Assembly (NCBI GenBank): GCA_009861545.1
Contig: VXME01000007.1
Span: 1 to 40,889 of the forward strand
Direction of reading: 5' to 3'
Source: Acidobacteriota bacterium
GTDB lineage: Bacteria > Acidobacteriota > Vicinamibacteria > Vicinamibacterales > UBA8438
DNA length: 40,889 nucleotides
Of this stretch, positions 23,445 through 32,804 are shown in pieces (within the stretch, counting starts at the first letter, position 1; each line of letters starts with the position of its first letter). The position numbers were made by a program, and so were the translations under genes. The notes under the pieces were generated by a model. It was given only the letters and a program-made list of their open reading frames with translations, was not told where the DNA came from and did not search any database.

Positions 23445-23843
23445 TCAGACGCCGAGGCGGCGGATTCCGGGAACATCGTCGAAGCCGCGGTCGAACGAGA
23501 GGATCTCCTGTATTTCGTGTTGTCGCATCACCGCGGCATGCAGCGCGTCACGGGCCGAGAGCGCCGGAGACCCGAGCACGATGTCGCGCGCGCTGTGCAA
23601 CGTCTCCGCCGTAATCGGGAGAACCTGGTCGACGACGCCGAGGAGTGCGTCGAACGCCGGCTGAATCGCGTCGCGCCGGTCGATCGCGACGTAGCGATGC
23701 AGGATCTCCTGCAGCACCTCCGCGTCGCTCACCAGCCGTCGATTGTCGATCGCAAAGCGTTCGAGGAGCCGTTGGGCATCGGCCTTGTGCGGATGCGCGG
23801 CGCCCACGAGGTACATCGGGATGTTCGAATCGATCAGAATCAT
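23445..23843 (-). CDS. vapC: VapC-like PIN-domain toxin RNase
   Basis: The predicted product has 132 aa, normal for VapC. The four acidic active-site positions are present: D5 in 'MILIDSN', E46 in 'AEVLQEIL', D99 in '[11 protein letters not shown]', and D118 in '[11 protein letters not shown]'. The enzyme should be a Mg-dependent RNase held inactive by the upstream gene. ATG 23843 overlaps the antitoxin stop by 4 nt (ATGA), so translation is coupled. In contrast to the PIN remnant at 6473, it is fully intact. Confidence 0.92.
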   Translation of the reverse strand: MILIDSNIPMYLVGAAHPHKADAQRLLERFAIDNRRLVSDAEVLQEILHRYVAIDRRDAIQPAFDALLGVVDQVLPITAETLHSARDIVLGSPALSARDALHAAVMRQHEIQEILSFDRGFDDVPGIRRLGV

Positions 23844-24085
23844 CCGCGGTAGCCCGACTCGATCTCACGCAGCATCCGATCGATGTCCGCGGTTGGGAAA
23901 TCGTGGCGCGCGGCCGCGCGGATCGCCGCAAGCTTGCGGTCGACGCTACCCGACGCTTCACTACGTTCGGCGCGGCGCAGCTTCTGGCGAACCCATTCCG
24001 ACAGGGTAAGCCCGTCGCGCCCCGCGAGGCGGCGGTACTCGCCGACTTCCGCTTCGTCCATGACCACCTGCAAGCGGATACTCAT
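23840..24085 (-). CDS. vapB: VapB-like ribbon-helix-helix antitoxin
   Basis: The predicted product has 81 aa. '[38 protein letters not shown]' is a ribbon-helix-helix DNA-binding segment, with an acidic/aromatic C-terminal toxin-binding tail ('[18 protein letters not shown]'). It should neutralise the VapC encoded next and repress the operon. ATG 24085 has TATACT exactly 6 nt upstream and no Shine-Dalgarno, so the mRNA may be leaderless. Confidence 0.88.
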   Translation of the reverse strand: MSIRLQVVMDEAEVGEYRRLAGRDGLTLSEWVRQKLRRAERSEASGSVDRKLAAIRAAARHDFPTADIDRMLREIESGYRG

Positions 24086-24091
24086 TCCGGT

Positions 24092-24097
24092 AGTATA
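24092..24097 (-). promoter_or_regulatory. -10 box TATACT, 6 nt before vapB ATG
   Basis: On the minus strand TATACT, spacer accgga, then ATG 24085. The overlapping GTATAC is a 6-bp palindrome that could form part of an operator. Confidence 0.5.
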
Positions 24098-24118
24098 CAG
24101 TGAGGCTGTAAGGAGTAT

Positions 24119-24790
24119 TCAGGCGGGCCCCGCTGCGATCCGTGGGGGCAGGTCCGACAGGATATCGTGCCACTGCCCGATGTGCCCGGCATCGTCGAGA
24201 ATGCCGCTGTGCCCGCCGGTTACCTTGCGGTTGCGGTGGGCGACGTCGAGCGTGCGGGGACCGAAGCGGTTGCCGAGCCAGCGGAACCGGCTCTTCCAGC
24301 CCCGCTTGCTGTACAGGTGCACCCACTGGCGGCAGCGCGCCGCCGCCCGGCCGTAGACGCCGTCCATGTCCCGCCGGACCGGCATGTCGACCGTGACGAC
24401 GTGGATTGGACAGACGTCGGCGTGCATCTCCGCCAGCGCGTAGGCGAGCACCTGTCCGCCGTGGCTGTGGGCGACGATCGTGACGCCGCCCGACTCGTCC
24501 AGCTCGCGGCGCCGCGCGCGGAGGAAGCCGCGCAGGGTCTCGCCGCCCGTCCGCCACGCCGGGTGCCTGTCGCGCCACCACGCGACCCACTGGATCAGCA
24601 GCCCGTTGACCGCTCCCGACCAGTAGCCGTCGTCCGGTCGGTTCGGATCGCGGTCCTGTTCGACCCGTTCGTAGCCGTGTCCGGCCATCACCCGGTCGAA
24701 GGGTGAACCGCGCCGGTACCACGCGTTCTCGTGATCGTGGCGCGAGCGCGCCCATGTGCCGGCAATGGGGATGTATGGCTGTTGCGGCAT
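24119..24790 (-). CDS. alpha/beta-hydrolase (lipase-like) protein
   Basis: The predicted product has 223 aa from ATG 24790, preceded by GGGAGAG; a TTG 25 codons upstream would be an alternative. The nucleophile elbow 'VTIVAHSHGGQVLAYAL' gives S109 in H-S-H-G-G, the class 3 lipase/PGAP1-like form. 'VVTVDMPVRRDMDGVYG' and the late 'GGHSGILDD' supply possible catalytic Asp and His. There is no signal peptide, so it is probably cytosolic. The N-terminus contains 'IPIAGTWARSRHDHENAWYRRGSPF', which resembles phage/plasmid-associated esterase-like proteins (tentative). Its end is 33 nt upstream of vapB on the same strand, but vapB has its own promoter-like box. Confidence 0.75.
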   Translation of the reverse strand: MPQQPYIPIAGTWARSRHDHENAWYRRGSPFDRVMAGHGYERVEQDRDPNRPDDGYWSGAVNGLLIQWVAWWRDRHPAWRTGGETLRGFLRARRRELDESGGVTIVAHSHGGQVLAYALAEMHADVCPIHVVTVDMPVRRDMDGVYGRAAARCRQWVHLYSKRGWKSRFRWLGNRFGPRTLDVAHRNRKVTGGHSGILDDAGHIGQWHDILSDLPPRIAAGPA

Positions 24791-25084
24791 TGGCTCTCCC
24801 GGAACCGGTGGCTCGGAGTCCGCATTCTGGTCCGCGCGCGCAGGGCGTGCATTGACGGATATCAACTCTCGCTCAACCCGTACAGGCTCGATGAGCTGCG
24901 CCGGGCCGAAATCGCGGCGGGGCGCCAGATCGTGTGCACCTGTTCACGGAAGTCCGACGTGGTACCGTAGCGAGACGATCGTAGAGACATGCGATGACTT
25001 CGGCGTGATCGCCGGCGGCGACGGCCGCGAAATGGACGAGAAGGCCAAGCGCACGGCCCGCAAGAGGGGTATACAGTACGGTTC

Positions 25085-25315
25085 ATGCACAGCAGAGTGG
25101 CGCACGCCGAGCGCGAGCTCGAGCGCCGGCTGCGAACAGCGGCGCGGCAAAGCCTCGGTCCCGATGCGACGGTGGTCCAGGTCGACCTCGTGGTAGCCCG
25201 GACGCAACAGGGACCGTGGCGGCCGCGGGTGGGAGACGACACCTACGTACGCCGGCTCGTCAAGGAAGAAACGCGTCGCCTCGAGGACGCGCAGTTCGAA
25301 CGATGGAAGCGCTGA
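25085..25315 (+). CDS. 76-aa charged protein, first gene of a PIN-like module
   Basis: The predicted product has 76 aa, rich in Arg and Glu: 'RVAHAERELERRLRTAARQSLGPDATVVQVDLVVARTQQGPWRPRVGDDTYVRRLVKEETRRL'. No known family is recognised. It overlaps the PIN-like gene downstream by 13 nt, as antitoxins do with their toxins. Upstream is TATACAGT: TACAGT lies 7 nt from the ATG, and no Shine-Dalgarno is seen. Possible antitoxin, but no DNA-binding fold is obvious. Confidence 0.65.
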   Translation: MHSRVAHAERELERRLRTAARQSLGPDATVVQVDLVVARTQQGPWRPRVGDDTYVRRLVKEETRRLEDAQFERWKR

Positions 25316-26154
25316 TCCTGCTCGACACGACGGAGTTGCTGCGCGTGATGCCGCGCAAGCTGCATGCAGCATGGGCGGAGCTGTGCGGTACGAAAGCGCG
25401 GATGCCGCCGACGGTCGCCGACGAGCTCGCCCCGGCCGGCGTGCTGCAGAGCAGGACCGCCGCGCTCAGCGTAGCCGAGGAACTGCTGCAGCCGGATGCG
25501 CCGGCACTTGACGACGAGCGCCGGCAGCAACTCGAACGCCAAGCCTGGTGGGCCGCGATGTGGCGCGACCCGGAGTCGCCGTACGAAAAGCTCGAGCTCA
25601 CCGCCGCGCAGCGGGAGTTGCACACGACGCTGCTGGCCAACTTGCCGCGCGAGTGCTTCCCGACGGCCAACCCGCTGCTGCTGGCCGACAACCGCGACAC
25701 GCAGATTGTGGGGGAGACGCTCGCGCTGGGCGGCAAGATGCTGCTGACGAGCAACATGCGCACGATCGACCACATTCGGCTGAACGACTGGGCCGTGGAC
25801 AACGGCGCACGATTCGGGTTCCAGCCCGAGCCCGTGGTCTTCCAGGCAGATGACCAACTGGTGCGGTGGACGCGTTCGCCCGCGGCGGGGGAACGGTGGA
25901 TCCAGGCCGGTATGCTCGCCTCGTGGCCGGCCCGGGACGACGCCGGCGCCGAGCAGGTGATCCGCGCGACGGTCAAGAACATCGGGACCCTGGTGAGGGC
26001 CGGCGGACCACTGCCGAACGCGAGCGCGCGGCTGCTGAACGAGCTCGAGAACCACCCCAATCCGATCGACCTGGTCGAGCGGACGCGCCGCCGGTTCCCG
26101 AGCCCGACGATTACGACGGACCGGACCCACCCGAGCTACCCCGACGCGGCGTGA
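25303..26154 (+). CDS. PIN-like domain protein with C-terminal extension (putative effector)
   Basis: The predicted product has 283 aa. ATG 25303 is inside the end of the 76-aa gene. 'ALILLDTTELLRV' with D8 is a PIN-type first strand. 'LLADNRDTQIVGETLALGGKMLLTSNMRTIDH' (residues ~126-157) fits the second half of a PIN core, with D129/D132 and the 'LLTSN' strand. Residues ~165-283 are an extra domain unlike small VapC toxins ('WTRSPAAGERWIQAGMLASWPARDDAGAEQVIRATVKNIG'). A terminator hairpin follows 96 nt after the stop. It is probably an RNase effector of a toxin-antitoxin or defence module together with the 76-aa protein; this is inference. Confidence 0.7.
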   Translation: MEALILLDTTELLRVMPRKLHAAWAELCGTKARMPPTVADELAPAGVLQSRTAALSVAEELLQPDAPALDDERRQQLERQAWWAAMWRDPESPYEKLELTAAQRELHTTLLANLPRECFPTANPLLLADNRDTQIVGETLALGGKMLLTSNMRTIDHIRLNDWAVDNGARFGFQPEPVVFQADDQLVRWTRSPAAGERWIQAGMLASWPARDDAGAEQVIRATVKNIGTLVRAGGPLPNASARLLNELENHPNPIDLVERTRRRFPSPTITTDRTHPSYPDAA

Positions 26155-26249
26155 GCCCAACGGGCCAGACGCTCTGTGTGCGCCGAGGTCCGCGCATGTT
26201 CCCTCCTCCGCACCCACTCGTCTCGGCAGCGAGAGCTTGCGGCAGGACG

Positions 26250-26289
26250 GAAATGGGGCGCCCGTCTCGGTTGGCGGACGCCCCATTTC
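26250..26289. terminator. bidirectional terminator hairpin
   Basis: GAAATGGGGCG (26250-26260) pairs perfectly with CGCCCCATTTC (26279-26289) around an 18-nt loop. The A/T-rich outer ends give A- and T-runs on either strand. It separates the plus-strand PIN-like gene from the minus-strand DUF1501 gene. Confidence 0.65.
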
Positions 26290-26335
26290 GGATTCTCGGG
26301 CGACCCACGAGCGGCCACCCATTCGAACCACCGCG

Positions 26336-27811
26336 CTACGCGATGATCTGCGGGATCGGCACCCCGTGGACGTCGGTCAGCCGCATGTCGCGGCCGTTGT
26401 AGCGGTACGTCAGCCTCTCGTGGTCGATGCCCAGCAGGTGCAGGATGGTGGCGTGCAGGTCGTGCGGCGACACCCGCTGCTCGGCCGCCTTGTAGCCGAA
26501 CTCGTCGCTGGCGCCGATCACCTGGCCGCCCTGGATGCCGGCCCCGGCCATCCAGCCGGTCATCGTGCCCGGGTTGTGGTCGCGGCCGACGCCGCGCTGC
26601 GAGATCGGCATGCGGCCGAACTCGGCGTGCCAGACGAGCAGCGTCTCGTCGAGCATGCCGCGGGCCTTCAGGTCGGTCATCAGGCCGGCGATGGGCAGGT
26701 CGGTCTCGGCCGCGTGCTGCGTGTGATTCTCGATGAGGTTGCTGTGCGCGTCCCAGGTGTCGGTGTTCTGCTGGCCGATGCCGCCGTGGAAGAGCTGCAC
26801 GAAGCGGACGCCGCGCTCCACCAAGCGCCGCGCCATCAGGCACTGCCGCCCGAACGGCTCGGTGATCGGGTTGTCGAGGCCGTAGAGCTTCTTGGTCGCC
26901 TCGGACTCGGCCGACACGTCGACCGCCTCGGGCGCGCAACCCTGCATCCGGTAGGCCAGCTCGTAGGACGAGATGCGGGCGGCCAGCTCGGAGTTGCCGG
27001 GGTTGTTCGTCAGATCGATGTCGTTCAGCTTCGCCAGCGTGTCGAGGCGGGCGCGCTGCTGATCGACCGACATCCCCTCGGGCGGCGCCAAGTCGACGAT
27101 CGGGTCGCCGACGGCGCGGAACAGGGTGCCCTGGTAGGTGGCCGGCATGAACCCGGCGCTCCAGTCGTTGGGGCCGCCGAGCGGGCCGCCGCGGTGGTCG
27201 TTCATCACGACGTAGGCGGGCAGGCTGGCCGCCTCGGAGCCGAGGCCGTAGGTGACCCACGACCCGACGCTGGGGAAGCCCATGCGGATCTGGCCGGACT
27301 GCATCTCGTAGGTCGCCTGGATGTGGTCGTTCGAGCGGCCGTACAGCGACCGGATGAACGCCATCTCGTCGACCTTGCCGCCCAAGTGCGGGAAGATCTC
27401 CGAGACCTCGATGCCGCTCTCGCCGTGCCGGTGGAACTCGAACGGGCTCGGCATCAGCGGACCGGGATGCCCCTGGCGGACGACCACGGACTCGGCCATC
27501 GGCTGGCCGGCGTACTTCGTCAGCGCCGGCTTCGGGTCGAAGGTGTCGACCTGGCTGACGCCGCCGCTCATGAAGAGCGAGATGACCGCCTTGGCCCGCG
27601 GCTCGAAGTGCGGCTGCCTGGGCGCGAACGGGTTGCCGGGGATGGGCAGCTCGCAGGTGTCGGACTGCGCCGTCCCCGCCGCCAGCAGCCCCTGCCTGTC
27701 GAGCATGTCAGCCAGTGCGAGGCCCGCGATGCCGCCGCCCGACTGGAACAGGAAGTCGCGCCGCGACCAGAACGTCTTCTTCCGGCAGTGGTGATGATGA
27801 TCGTCGTGCAT
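26336..27811 (-). CDS. DUF1501 Tat-exported sulfatase-like protein
   Basis: The predicted product has 491 aa. A His-rich start (MHDDHHHHCRKK) precedes the twin-arginine motif 'SRRDFLFQSGGGIAGL'. DUF1501 blocks are present: 'AKAVISLFMSGGVSQVDTFDPKPAL', 'FPHLGGKVDEMAFIRSLYGRSNDH', 'FGRQCLMARRLVERGVRFVQLFHGG', 'LVWHAEFGRMP', 'DHNPGTMTGWMAGAGIQGG' and 'SPHDLHATILHLLGIDHERLTY'. The family belongs to the alkaline-phosphatase/sulfatase-like fold and typically follows a DUF1549/1553 gene, as here (53-nt gap). It is thought to act in the periplasm on polymers or their fragments, but the reaction is unproven. The N-terminal His cluster could bind metal. Confidence 0.92.
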   Translation of the reverse strand: MHDDHHHHCRKKTFWSRRDFLFQSGGGIAGLALADMLDRQGLLAAGTAQSDTCELPIPGNPFAPRQPHFEPRAKAVISLFMSGGVSQVDTFDPKPALTKYAGQPMAESVVVRQGHPGPLMPSPFEFHRHGESGIEVSEIFPHLGGKVDEMAFIRSLYGRSNDHIQATYEMQSGQIRMGFPSVGSWVTYGLGSEAASLPAYVVMNDHRGGPLGGPNDWSAGFMPATYQGTLFRAVGDPIVDLAPPEGMSVDQQRARLDTLAKLNDIDLTNNPGNSELAARISSYELAYRMQGCAPEAVDVSAESEATKKLYGLDNPITEPFGRQCLMARRLVERGVRFVQLFHGGIGQQNTDTWDAHSNLIENHTQHAAETDLPIAGLMTDLKARGMLDETLLVWHAEFGRMPISQRGVGRDHNPGTMTGWMAGAGIQGGQVIGASDEFGYKAAEQRVSPHDLHATILHLLGIDHERLTYRYNGRDMRLTDVHGVPIPQIIA

Positions 27812-27864
27812 CGTCGTGTCCTCTGTCTCTCGGTCTGCCGCAGTGTGTCAGCGATTCCGTTCCG

Positions 27865-30534
27865 CTATCTCAGGTACAGGAACTCGTTCAGGTTCATCAT
27901 GACGTGCGTGAAGTCGACCAGCGACTGCTCGGTGGCAAGGCCGCGGGCGACCTCGCGCTCGGCGTCGGTCGGCTTCCGGGTCAGCGCGATCAGGTAGGCG
28001 AGATCGATCTGGGCGTCCAGATCGCCCGGCGCCTCGCGCTCGAGCCGCGCCGCGAACAGCTCGGCTTGGTTCAGCACGAACGGGTTGTTCATCAGCGTCA
28101 ACGCCTGCGTCGAGACGGTGGAGACGTTGCGCGCCGCCGCCGTCTGGTTCTGGTCCGGCAGGTCGAAGGTGTCGAAGAAGGGGAAGCCGAGCGACCGGCG
28201 CCGGAAGACGTAGACGCTGCGGCGCCACACCTCCGGACGGTCCGGCTCTTCGCACCAGAAGCCGGTGGACGGCGCGGTGATCCGCTGGCCCGCCGGGGGA
28301 TTGCCGCACCAGAATCCCTTGCCGTCCGACTGGAACAGGATGTCGGAAGGAATGTGCGGGAAAATCGCCGGCCCGCCCACGGCCAGGTCGATGCCGCCGC
28401 TCACCGTCATGATGGCGTCGCGCAGGATCTCCGCCTCGAGCCGCTGCCCGCGGTAGCGCCAGAGCAGGTTGTTCTCCGGGTCGGCGCTTGCGCTCGCCTC
28501 GTGCGGGAACGAGGACGCCATGCGGTAGGCCTCGGACGTCATCAGCAGCCGGTGCATCTCCTTGATGCTCCAGCCGCGGTCCATGAACTCGACGGCCAGC
28601 CAGTCGAGCAGCTCGGGGTGCGTCGGCGTATCGCCCATCCGGCCCAGGTTGTCGAGGGTCCGGACGATCCCCCGCCCGAAGTGGTGGTGCCAGATCCGGT
28701 TGGCCATGACCCGCGCCGTCAGCGGGTTGTCGCGCGACGCGATCCACTCGGCCAGCGCCAGACGGCGGCCCGACGTCCGCCCGTCGGGGCGCGCGATCTC
28801 GGTCGGCGGGTCGCCGTAGGTGGCGGCGGTCAGGAAGCCCGGCGACATCGGCGAGCCGGGGCTGAACGGGTCGCCGCGGATCAGGAAGTAGTTGGGCGGC
28901 GCCTGGTAGGCGGGCCCCCCTTCCTCGTACAGGTAGGTGCCGTCGACCTCGGGCGGCGTCCGGCATTCCGGACAGCCGATCACCTGGTCGCCCGGGCCGT
29001 CCGGGGCGAAGCGGTAGTCGCCGTCGGTGACGATGTGCGCCATCGCCGGCGTCGGCGGCCGCTCGTCCTCCAGCGCCGCGATCTCCGCGTTCAGCTCGTC
29101 CACCCGCGCCTTGTCCTCCGGGGTCAGCGCGGCGGCCACTTGCGTGCGCGGGGGGTTGATGGTGAGCACCTGCGTGGCGAGGAGCTGTTCGCCGGGGGTC
29201 CGCTCGGCTTCCGGCTTGAAGGCCGCCGCCTGCACGTTCTCCGGGAACCGCTCCCGGATCAACTCGGCCCGTAGCGCCTCGCGGTACGGCGTCTCGATGG
29301 CGTCCACCTCGTCGCGCAATGGCTGCTGCCGCTCTTCGACGTCCCGCATCGCCGCGAAGTAGACGTCCGCCTCGTCGCGGTCGAGCAGCGGGTAGTCGAT
29401 CTCCACGTAGCCGTAGATCGACGCCTGCATGCTGTAGTAGTCCTTCTGCAGGATCGGGTCGAACTTGTGGTCGTGGCAGCGGGCGCAATGGACCGTCATG
29501 CCGAGGACGCCGCGGCCGACCGTAGCCAGCATGTCGTCGAGGTAGTCGTGACGACGCTCCGGGTTGTCCTTCTCGCGGAAGTTGACGCGCGGGCCGGACC
29601 GCAGGAAGCCGGTGGCGATGCGCGTCTCGTCCGTGACGTAGTCCAGCTCGTCGCCCGCGATCTGCTCGCGCAGGAACTGGTTGTACGGCTTGTCGTCGTT
29701 GAAGGCGTCGATGACGTAGTCGCGGTAGCGCCACATGTTCAGGCGGACGTAGTCCTGCTCGAACCCGTCGGTGTCGGCGTAGCGCGCCACGTCCAGCCAG
29801 TGGCGGCCCCAGCGCTCGCCGTAGTGGGGCGAATCGAGCAGCTTGTCGATCAACCGCTCCCAGGCCCCGCGCTCGGTGTCGGCCAGGAATTCCTCCACCT
29901 GCTCGGGGGTGGGCGGCATGCCGATCAGGTCGAGATAGGCGCGCCGCAGCAGCGTCAGCCGATCGGCCCGCGGCGCGGCGGTCAGGCCGGCGTCCTTGCG
30001 CGTCGCTTCCAGGAAGCGGTCCACGGGGTGGTCGAACTCGCGCGAGGCCGGCACCGGCGCCTGCTGCGGGTGCCGGAACGCCCAGTAGTCGCGGGCGCCC
30101 GGCGGCAGCTCGTCGTTCTCGAGCGCGGCCAGCGCGTCGGCGGCGGCGGTCACTTCGCCGGTGTCCCAGTGCGCGCCCTCATCGATCCAGGTGCGGACCG
30201 CCGCGAGCTCCGCGTCGCTGAGCGGATCGCCGGTCATCGGCATGGAGGGCTGGTCGAGGCCGGCCACCATGCGGAACAGAAGGCTGTCCTCGGCCCGGCC
30301 GGGCACGATGGCGGGGCCCTTGGTGCCGCCCTCGAGAGCGCCGTCGCGGCTGCTCAGATCCAGGTCGGAGAGCTGGGCCGCCTCGCCGTGGCAGTTCCAG
30401 CAGGCCCGCTCCATGATCGGGCGGATGTGATCGGTGAAGTTGATCGGCTCGTTCTGGGCGCCGGCGGTGGCCGCCAGGCCCAGCACGGCCGCGAGTGTCA
30501 CGCCGAACAGGACGGATGGTCTTGCGCTGCGCAT
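27865..30534 (-). CDS. exported DUF1549/DUF1553 protein with N-terminal cytochrome c
   Basis: The predicted product has 889 aa. ATG 30534 starts a Sec signal ([16 protein letters not shown]); its Shine-Dalgarno is weak (GGAG, about 12 nt away). The first domain is PSCyt1 with C45-W-N-C48-H49. DUF1549 follows ('[28 protein letters not shown]', '[24 protein letters not shown]', '[12 protein letters not shown]' with another CxxCH). DUF1553 is C-terminal ('[31 protein letters not shown]', ending 'NLNEFLYLR'). Planctomycete- and acidobacteria-type genomes use such proteins with DUF1501 partners, as found 53 nt downstream. Electron transfer coupled to polymer breakdown is a common suggestion, unproven. 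Confidence 0.92.
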   Translation of the reverse strand: MRSARPSVLFGVTLAAVLGLAATAGAQNEPINFTDHIRPIMERACWNCHGEAAQLSDLDLSSRDGALEGGTKGPAIVPGRAEDSLLFRMVAGLDQPSMPMTGDPLSDAELAAVRTWIDEGAHWDTGEVTAAADALAALENDELPPGARDYWAFRHPQQAPVPASREFDHPVDRFLEATRKDAGLTAAPRADRLTLLRRAYLDLIGMPPTPEQVEEFLADTERGAWERLIDKLLDSPHYGERWGRHWLDVARYADTDGFEQDYVRLNMWRYRDYVIDAFNDDKPYNQFLREQIAGDELDYVTDETRIATGFLRSGPRVNFREKDNPERRHDYLDDMLATVGRGVLGMTVHCARCHDHKFDPILQKDYYSMQASIYGYVEIDYPLLDRDEADVYFAAMRDVEERQQPLRDEVDAIETPYREALRAELIRERFPENVQAAAFKPEAERTPGEQLLATQVLTINPPRTQVAAALTPEDKARVDELNAEIAALEDERPPTPAMAHIVTDGDYRFAPDGPGDQVIGCPECRTPPEVDGTYLYEEGGPAYQAPPNYFLIRGDPFSPGSPMSPGFLTAATYGDPPTEIARPDGRTSGRRLALAEWIASRDNPLTARVMANRIWHHHFGRGIVRTLDNLGRMGDTPTHPELLDWLAVEFMDRGWSIKEMHRLLMTSEAYRMASSFPHEASASADPENNLLWRYRGQRLEAEILRDAIMTVSGGIDLAVGGPAIFPHIPSDILFQSDGKGFWCGNPPAGQRITAPSTGFWCEEPDRPEVWRRSVYVFRRRSLGFPFFDTFDLPDQNQTAAARNVSTVSTQALTLMNNPFVLNQAELFAARLEREAPGDLDAQIDLAYLIALTRKPTDAEREVARGLATEQSLVDFTHVMMNLNEFLYLR

Positions 30535-30569
30535 CGTTGTCGTCGCTCCGTTGGTTCTGCCGCGCTTCG

Positions 30570-31580
30570 TCAGTTCCGGCCGGGCGCCGGCAGCTTGTCC
30601 GCGTAGTCCGGATCTTCCTCGTACCGCGCGTTGTGCAGTATGTTCCGCAGCCCGAGGTTGCCCTCGTGGCAGGCGTACTCGTAGAGCACCTGGTCGGGGT
30701 CGGTCTTCGTCATCGGGACCAGCGCCGTCCAAGAACTCGTCCAGGTGGCCGGGTCCGCCATCGTCACCTCGTAGTGGGCCGTGTCCGGGCCGACGCGGGT
30801 GAACCGCTCCACGAGCTTCAGCTTCTCGGTCGAGCCGCGGAACGCGCTCTTGGGCGAGAAGTTGACGGTTTCGACCACCAGCGTGTCGCCGTCGTAGTAG
30901 CCCCGGGAGTCGCCGTGCCACTGCGGCAGGTCCGCCGAGAGATGCGCTCGCCCGTCCAGCGGCACGATGCGCGCGTCGTGGATCATCTCCGAGACGATCG
31001 CCACGTGGGTCGGCGTCTGCAGGATCTGGAAGTTGTTGTTGTAGGCGCCGGGCAGCCGCGGCATCCCGAAGGTGATGCAGCGCTCGGTCAGCCCTCTGTA
31101 GTCGGCCCCGTCTCCACCGTACAGCCGCCGCCGCTCGGAGCGCGCCGCCGCGCGCTGTCTCGCGTCCTCGGTCACCGCCGGAAGCCGGCCGTCGGGCGGA
31201 TCCACGATCAACGAGGTTCGTCGGTCGACGGTCAGCGCCCGCCCGTAGTCGAGCCACCACTTGGCGTGGACGCTGGGCGCGCGGTCGTAGTCGTCCAGCC
31301 GCTCGTTTTCCCGCTGCTCGTACGCGGCCGCCTCCTCGGCGGTCAGCGTTTCCTTGCCGGCGAGCTCACGCGGGCGCTGCAGCGGCGTCATCGTCCGGTA
31401 GTCCCAGACGCCCTGCAGGTCGGGCGCGCCCCACGGGGTGCGGGGAACCTGCCAGTCGGCTGCCGGCGCGGCCTCCGGGCTCTCCTTTGCTGACTGCGCC
31501 GCCGCACCCGCCGGCAACGCGAGAACCAGCGCCATGCCCATGGCCAGCGCAGGTGGAATCACTGAGCACGCCCGCCGCAT
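30570..31580 (-). CDS. exported uncharacterised ~340-aa family protein (copy 2 of 3)
   Basis: The predicted product has 336 aa. ATG 31580 follows AGGAGGG and starts a Sec signal (MRRACSVIPP..GAAAQ). It shares 'RTPWGAPDLQGVWDYRTMTPLQRP', 'RRTSLIVDPPDGRLP', 'GAYNNNFQILQTP', 'VPLDGRAHL', 'DGDTLVVETVNFSPKS', 'ERFTRVGPDT' and 'YEYACHEGNLGLRNIL' with the other two copies. The middle is shorter and the 'FNSGPP' block is reduced to 'GMPRLPG'. It precedes the DUF1549/1553 gene by 35 nt, so it is likely co-transcribed with that cytochrome protein and DUF1501. Role unknown; a periplasmic location is inferred from the signal. Confidence 0.8.
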   Translation of the reverse strand: MRRACSVIPPALAMGMALVLALPAGAAAQSAKESPEAAPAADWQVPRTPWGAPDLQGVWDYRTMTPLQRPRELAGKETLTAEEAAAYEQRENERLDDYDRAPSVHAKWWLDYGRALTVDRRTSLIVDPPDGRLPAVTEDARQRAAARSERRRLYGGDGADYRGLTERCITFGMPRLPGAYNNNFQILQTPTHVAIVSEMIHDARIVPLDGRAHLSADLPQWHGDSRGYYDGDTLVVETVNFSPKSAFRGSTEKLKLVERFTRVGPDTAHYEVTMADPATWTSSWTALVPMTKTDPDQVLYEYACHEGNLGLRNILHNARYEEDPDYADKLPAPGRN

Positions 31581-31662
31581 GCAGTCCCTCCTGAAGCGGT
31601 CTCGTCAGACAAACCGTAACGATAGCACCATGCGGGTCCGGATCGACAGCGATTTCGGCGGC

Positions 31663-32757
31663 TCAGAACATCGCGATCGGGTTGACTGGGCTTCCGGTGC
31701 CGCGCGCCACCCGCAACGGCAGCGCCTGGAACATGAACTCCCAGCGCCCTTCCTCCGCGCATGCGGCGGCGACCGGCTCCAGCAGCGCGTTGTCCAGCAG
31801 CGCCACGCCGAAGTTGAACAGTACGCCGTGCACCGGCCACGGCAGGTCGCTGGACGCGCGGGCGTCCATCAGGTCCCAGCCGAGCAGCGCCACGTCGTGG
31901 TCGCGGATGAACTCCGCGCAGCTTGGATGCAGCCCGGGGCGCCCGCGGCTGCCGTCGTCACCGCTCGCCATGTAGGCGCCCCAGCCGCTGTGGACCAGCA
32001 GCGCGTCTCCCGGCTCGACGGTGGCGCCCTGGGCGCGCGCGATCGCTTCGAGCTCTTCTCCGCGCACCGGTTCGTCGATGCTCACGTGCGGCGCGCCGCG
32101 GTGGAGCGGGACGTCGATCAGCACGCCCCTGGTGATGATGCCGCCGCTCCAGTGCGTGATGTCGCCGAAATGCGCGCCCTGGGTCGTGACCTCCACGTCG
32201 GGGTCGCGCCCCTGCCAGATACCGTCGTCGTCCCAGATGTGGCACAGCGCGTCGACGTGGGTCACGGTGGACCCGTGGTAGATGAAGCCGAGGTAGTCCA
32301 TGACGTAGCCGCCGCCGGGGCCGAGCGAGCTCTTCTGGATGAAGTGCTGCGGGGGCTCGAAGACGCGGCTCAGCGAGACGGTGCGCCCGGTGCGCACGAG
32401 CCCGGCCGCCGCCGCCCGCTTCTCAGGGGTGATCAGGTTGATGGCGCCGATCTGGTCGTCCCGGCCCCAGCGTCCCCAGTTGCGCCGGTCGCGGTACATC
32501 GCCGCGTAGTTGGTGTCACCGCTCGACTGCACGGTGCTCGCGGTCGCCGATGCGGGATGGGCTGCCGCGGCCGCGGCTCTCCGGGCGCGGGCCGCCTGAC
32601 GGGCAAGCAGCTCCGGGGGAGAGAATGTTCCGGGCGTGGTGCCGGTGCCGGCCGCCGCTGGCTCGACCGGCTCGGCCCAGGCCCGGCCGGGATGTGCGAG
32701 AGCCGCCGTGCCCATGGCCGCCGCGTGCGTCAGAAATCGCCGTCGTGAAGAAGCCAT
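31663..32757 (-). CDS. Tat-exported cyclase-family hydrolase
   Basis: The predicted product has 364 aa. ATG 32757 follows GGAGGA. 'MASSRRRFLTHAAAMGTAAL..AWA' is a twin-arginine signal followed by an Ala-rich linker. The cyclase domain begins 'NWGRWGRDDQIGAINLITPEKR'. The metal site is 'YHGSTVTHVDALCHIWDDDG', giving the T-H-x-D..H ligands of PF04199. 'TRGVLIDVPLHRG' and 'GTGSPVNPIAMF' match the paralogue at 5187-6164, which uses a Sec signal instead. It is a periplasmic metal-dependent amidohydrolase or lactonase-like enzyme, substrate unknown. It lies upstream of exported family copy 2 on the same strand with an 82-nt gap. Confidence 0.88.
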   Translation of the reverse strand: MASSRRRFLTHAAAMGTAALAHPGRAWAEPVEPAAAGTGTTPGTFSPPELLARQAARARRAAAAAAHPASATASTVQSSGDTNYAAMYRDRRNWGRWGRDDQIGAINLITPEKRAAAAGLVRTGRTVSLSRVFEPPQHFIQKSSLGPGGGYVMDYLGFIYHGSTVTHVDALCHIWDDDGIWQGRDPDVEVTTQGAHFGDITHWSGGIITRGVLIDVPLHRGAPHVSIDEPVRGEELEAIARAQGATVEPGDALLVHSGWGAYMASGDDGSRGRPGLHPSCAEFIRDHDVALLGWDLMDARASSDLPWPVHGVLFNFGVALLDNALLEPVAAACAEEGRWEFMFQALPLRVARGTGSPVNPIAMF

Positions 32758-32804
32758 GTCGTTCCTCCGCTCGGTTTGGTGCCGGCGGTACCGTCGACGA
32801 ATTG

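Noticed and set aside
24866-25084. possible gene in the gap before the 76-aa protein
   Set aside because: Candidate ATGs close after a few codons or merge with other frames; no Shine-Dalgarno or -10 spacing match; treated as non-coding.
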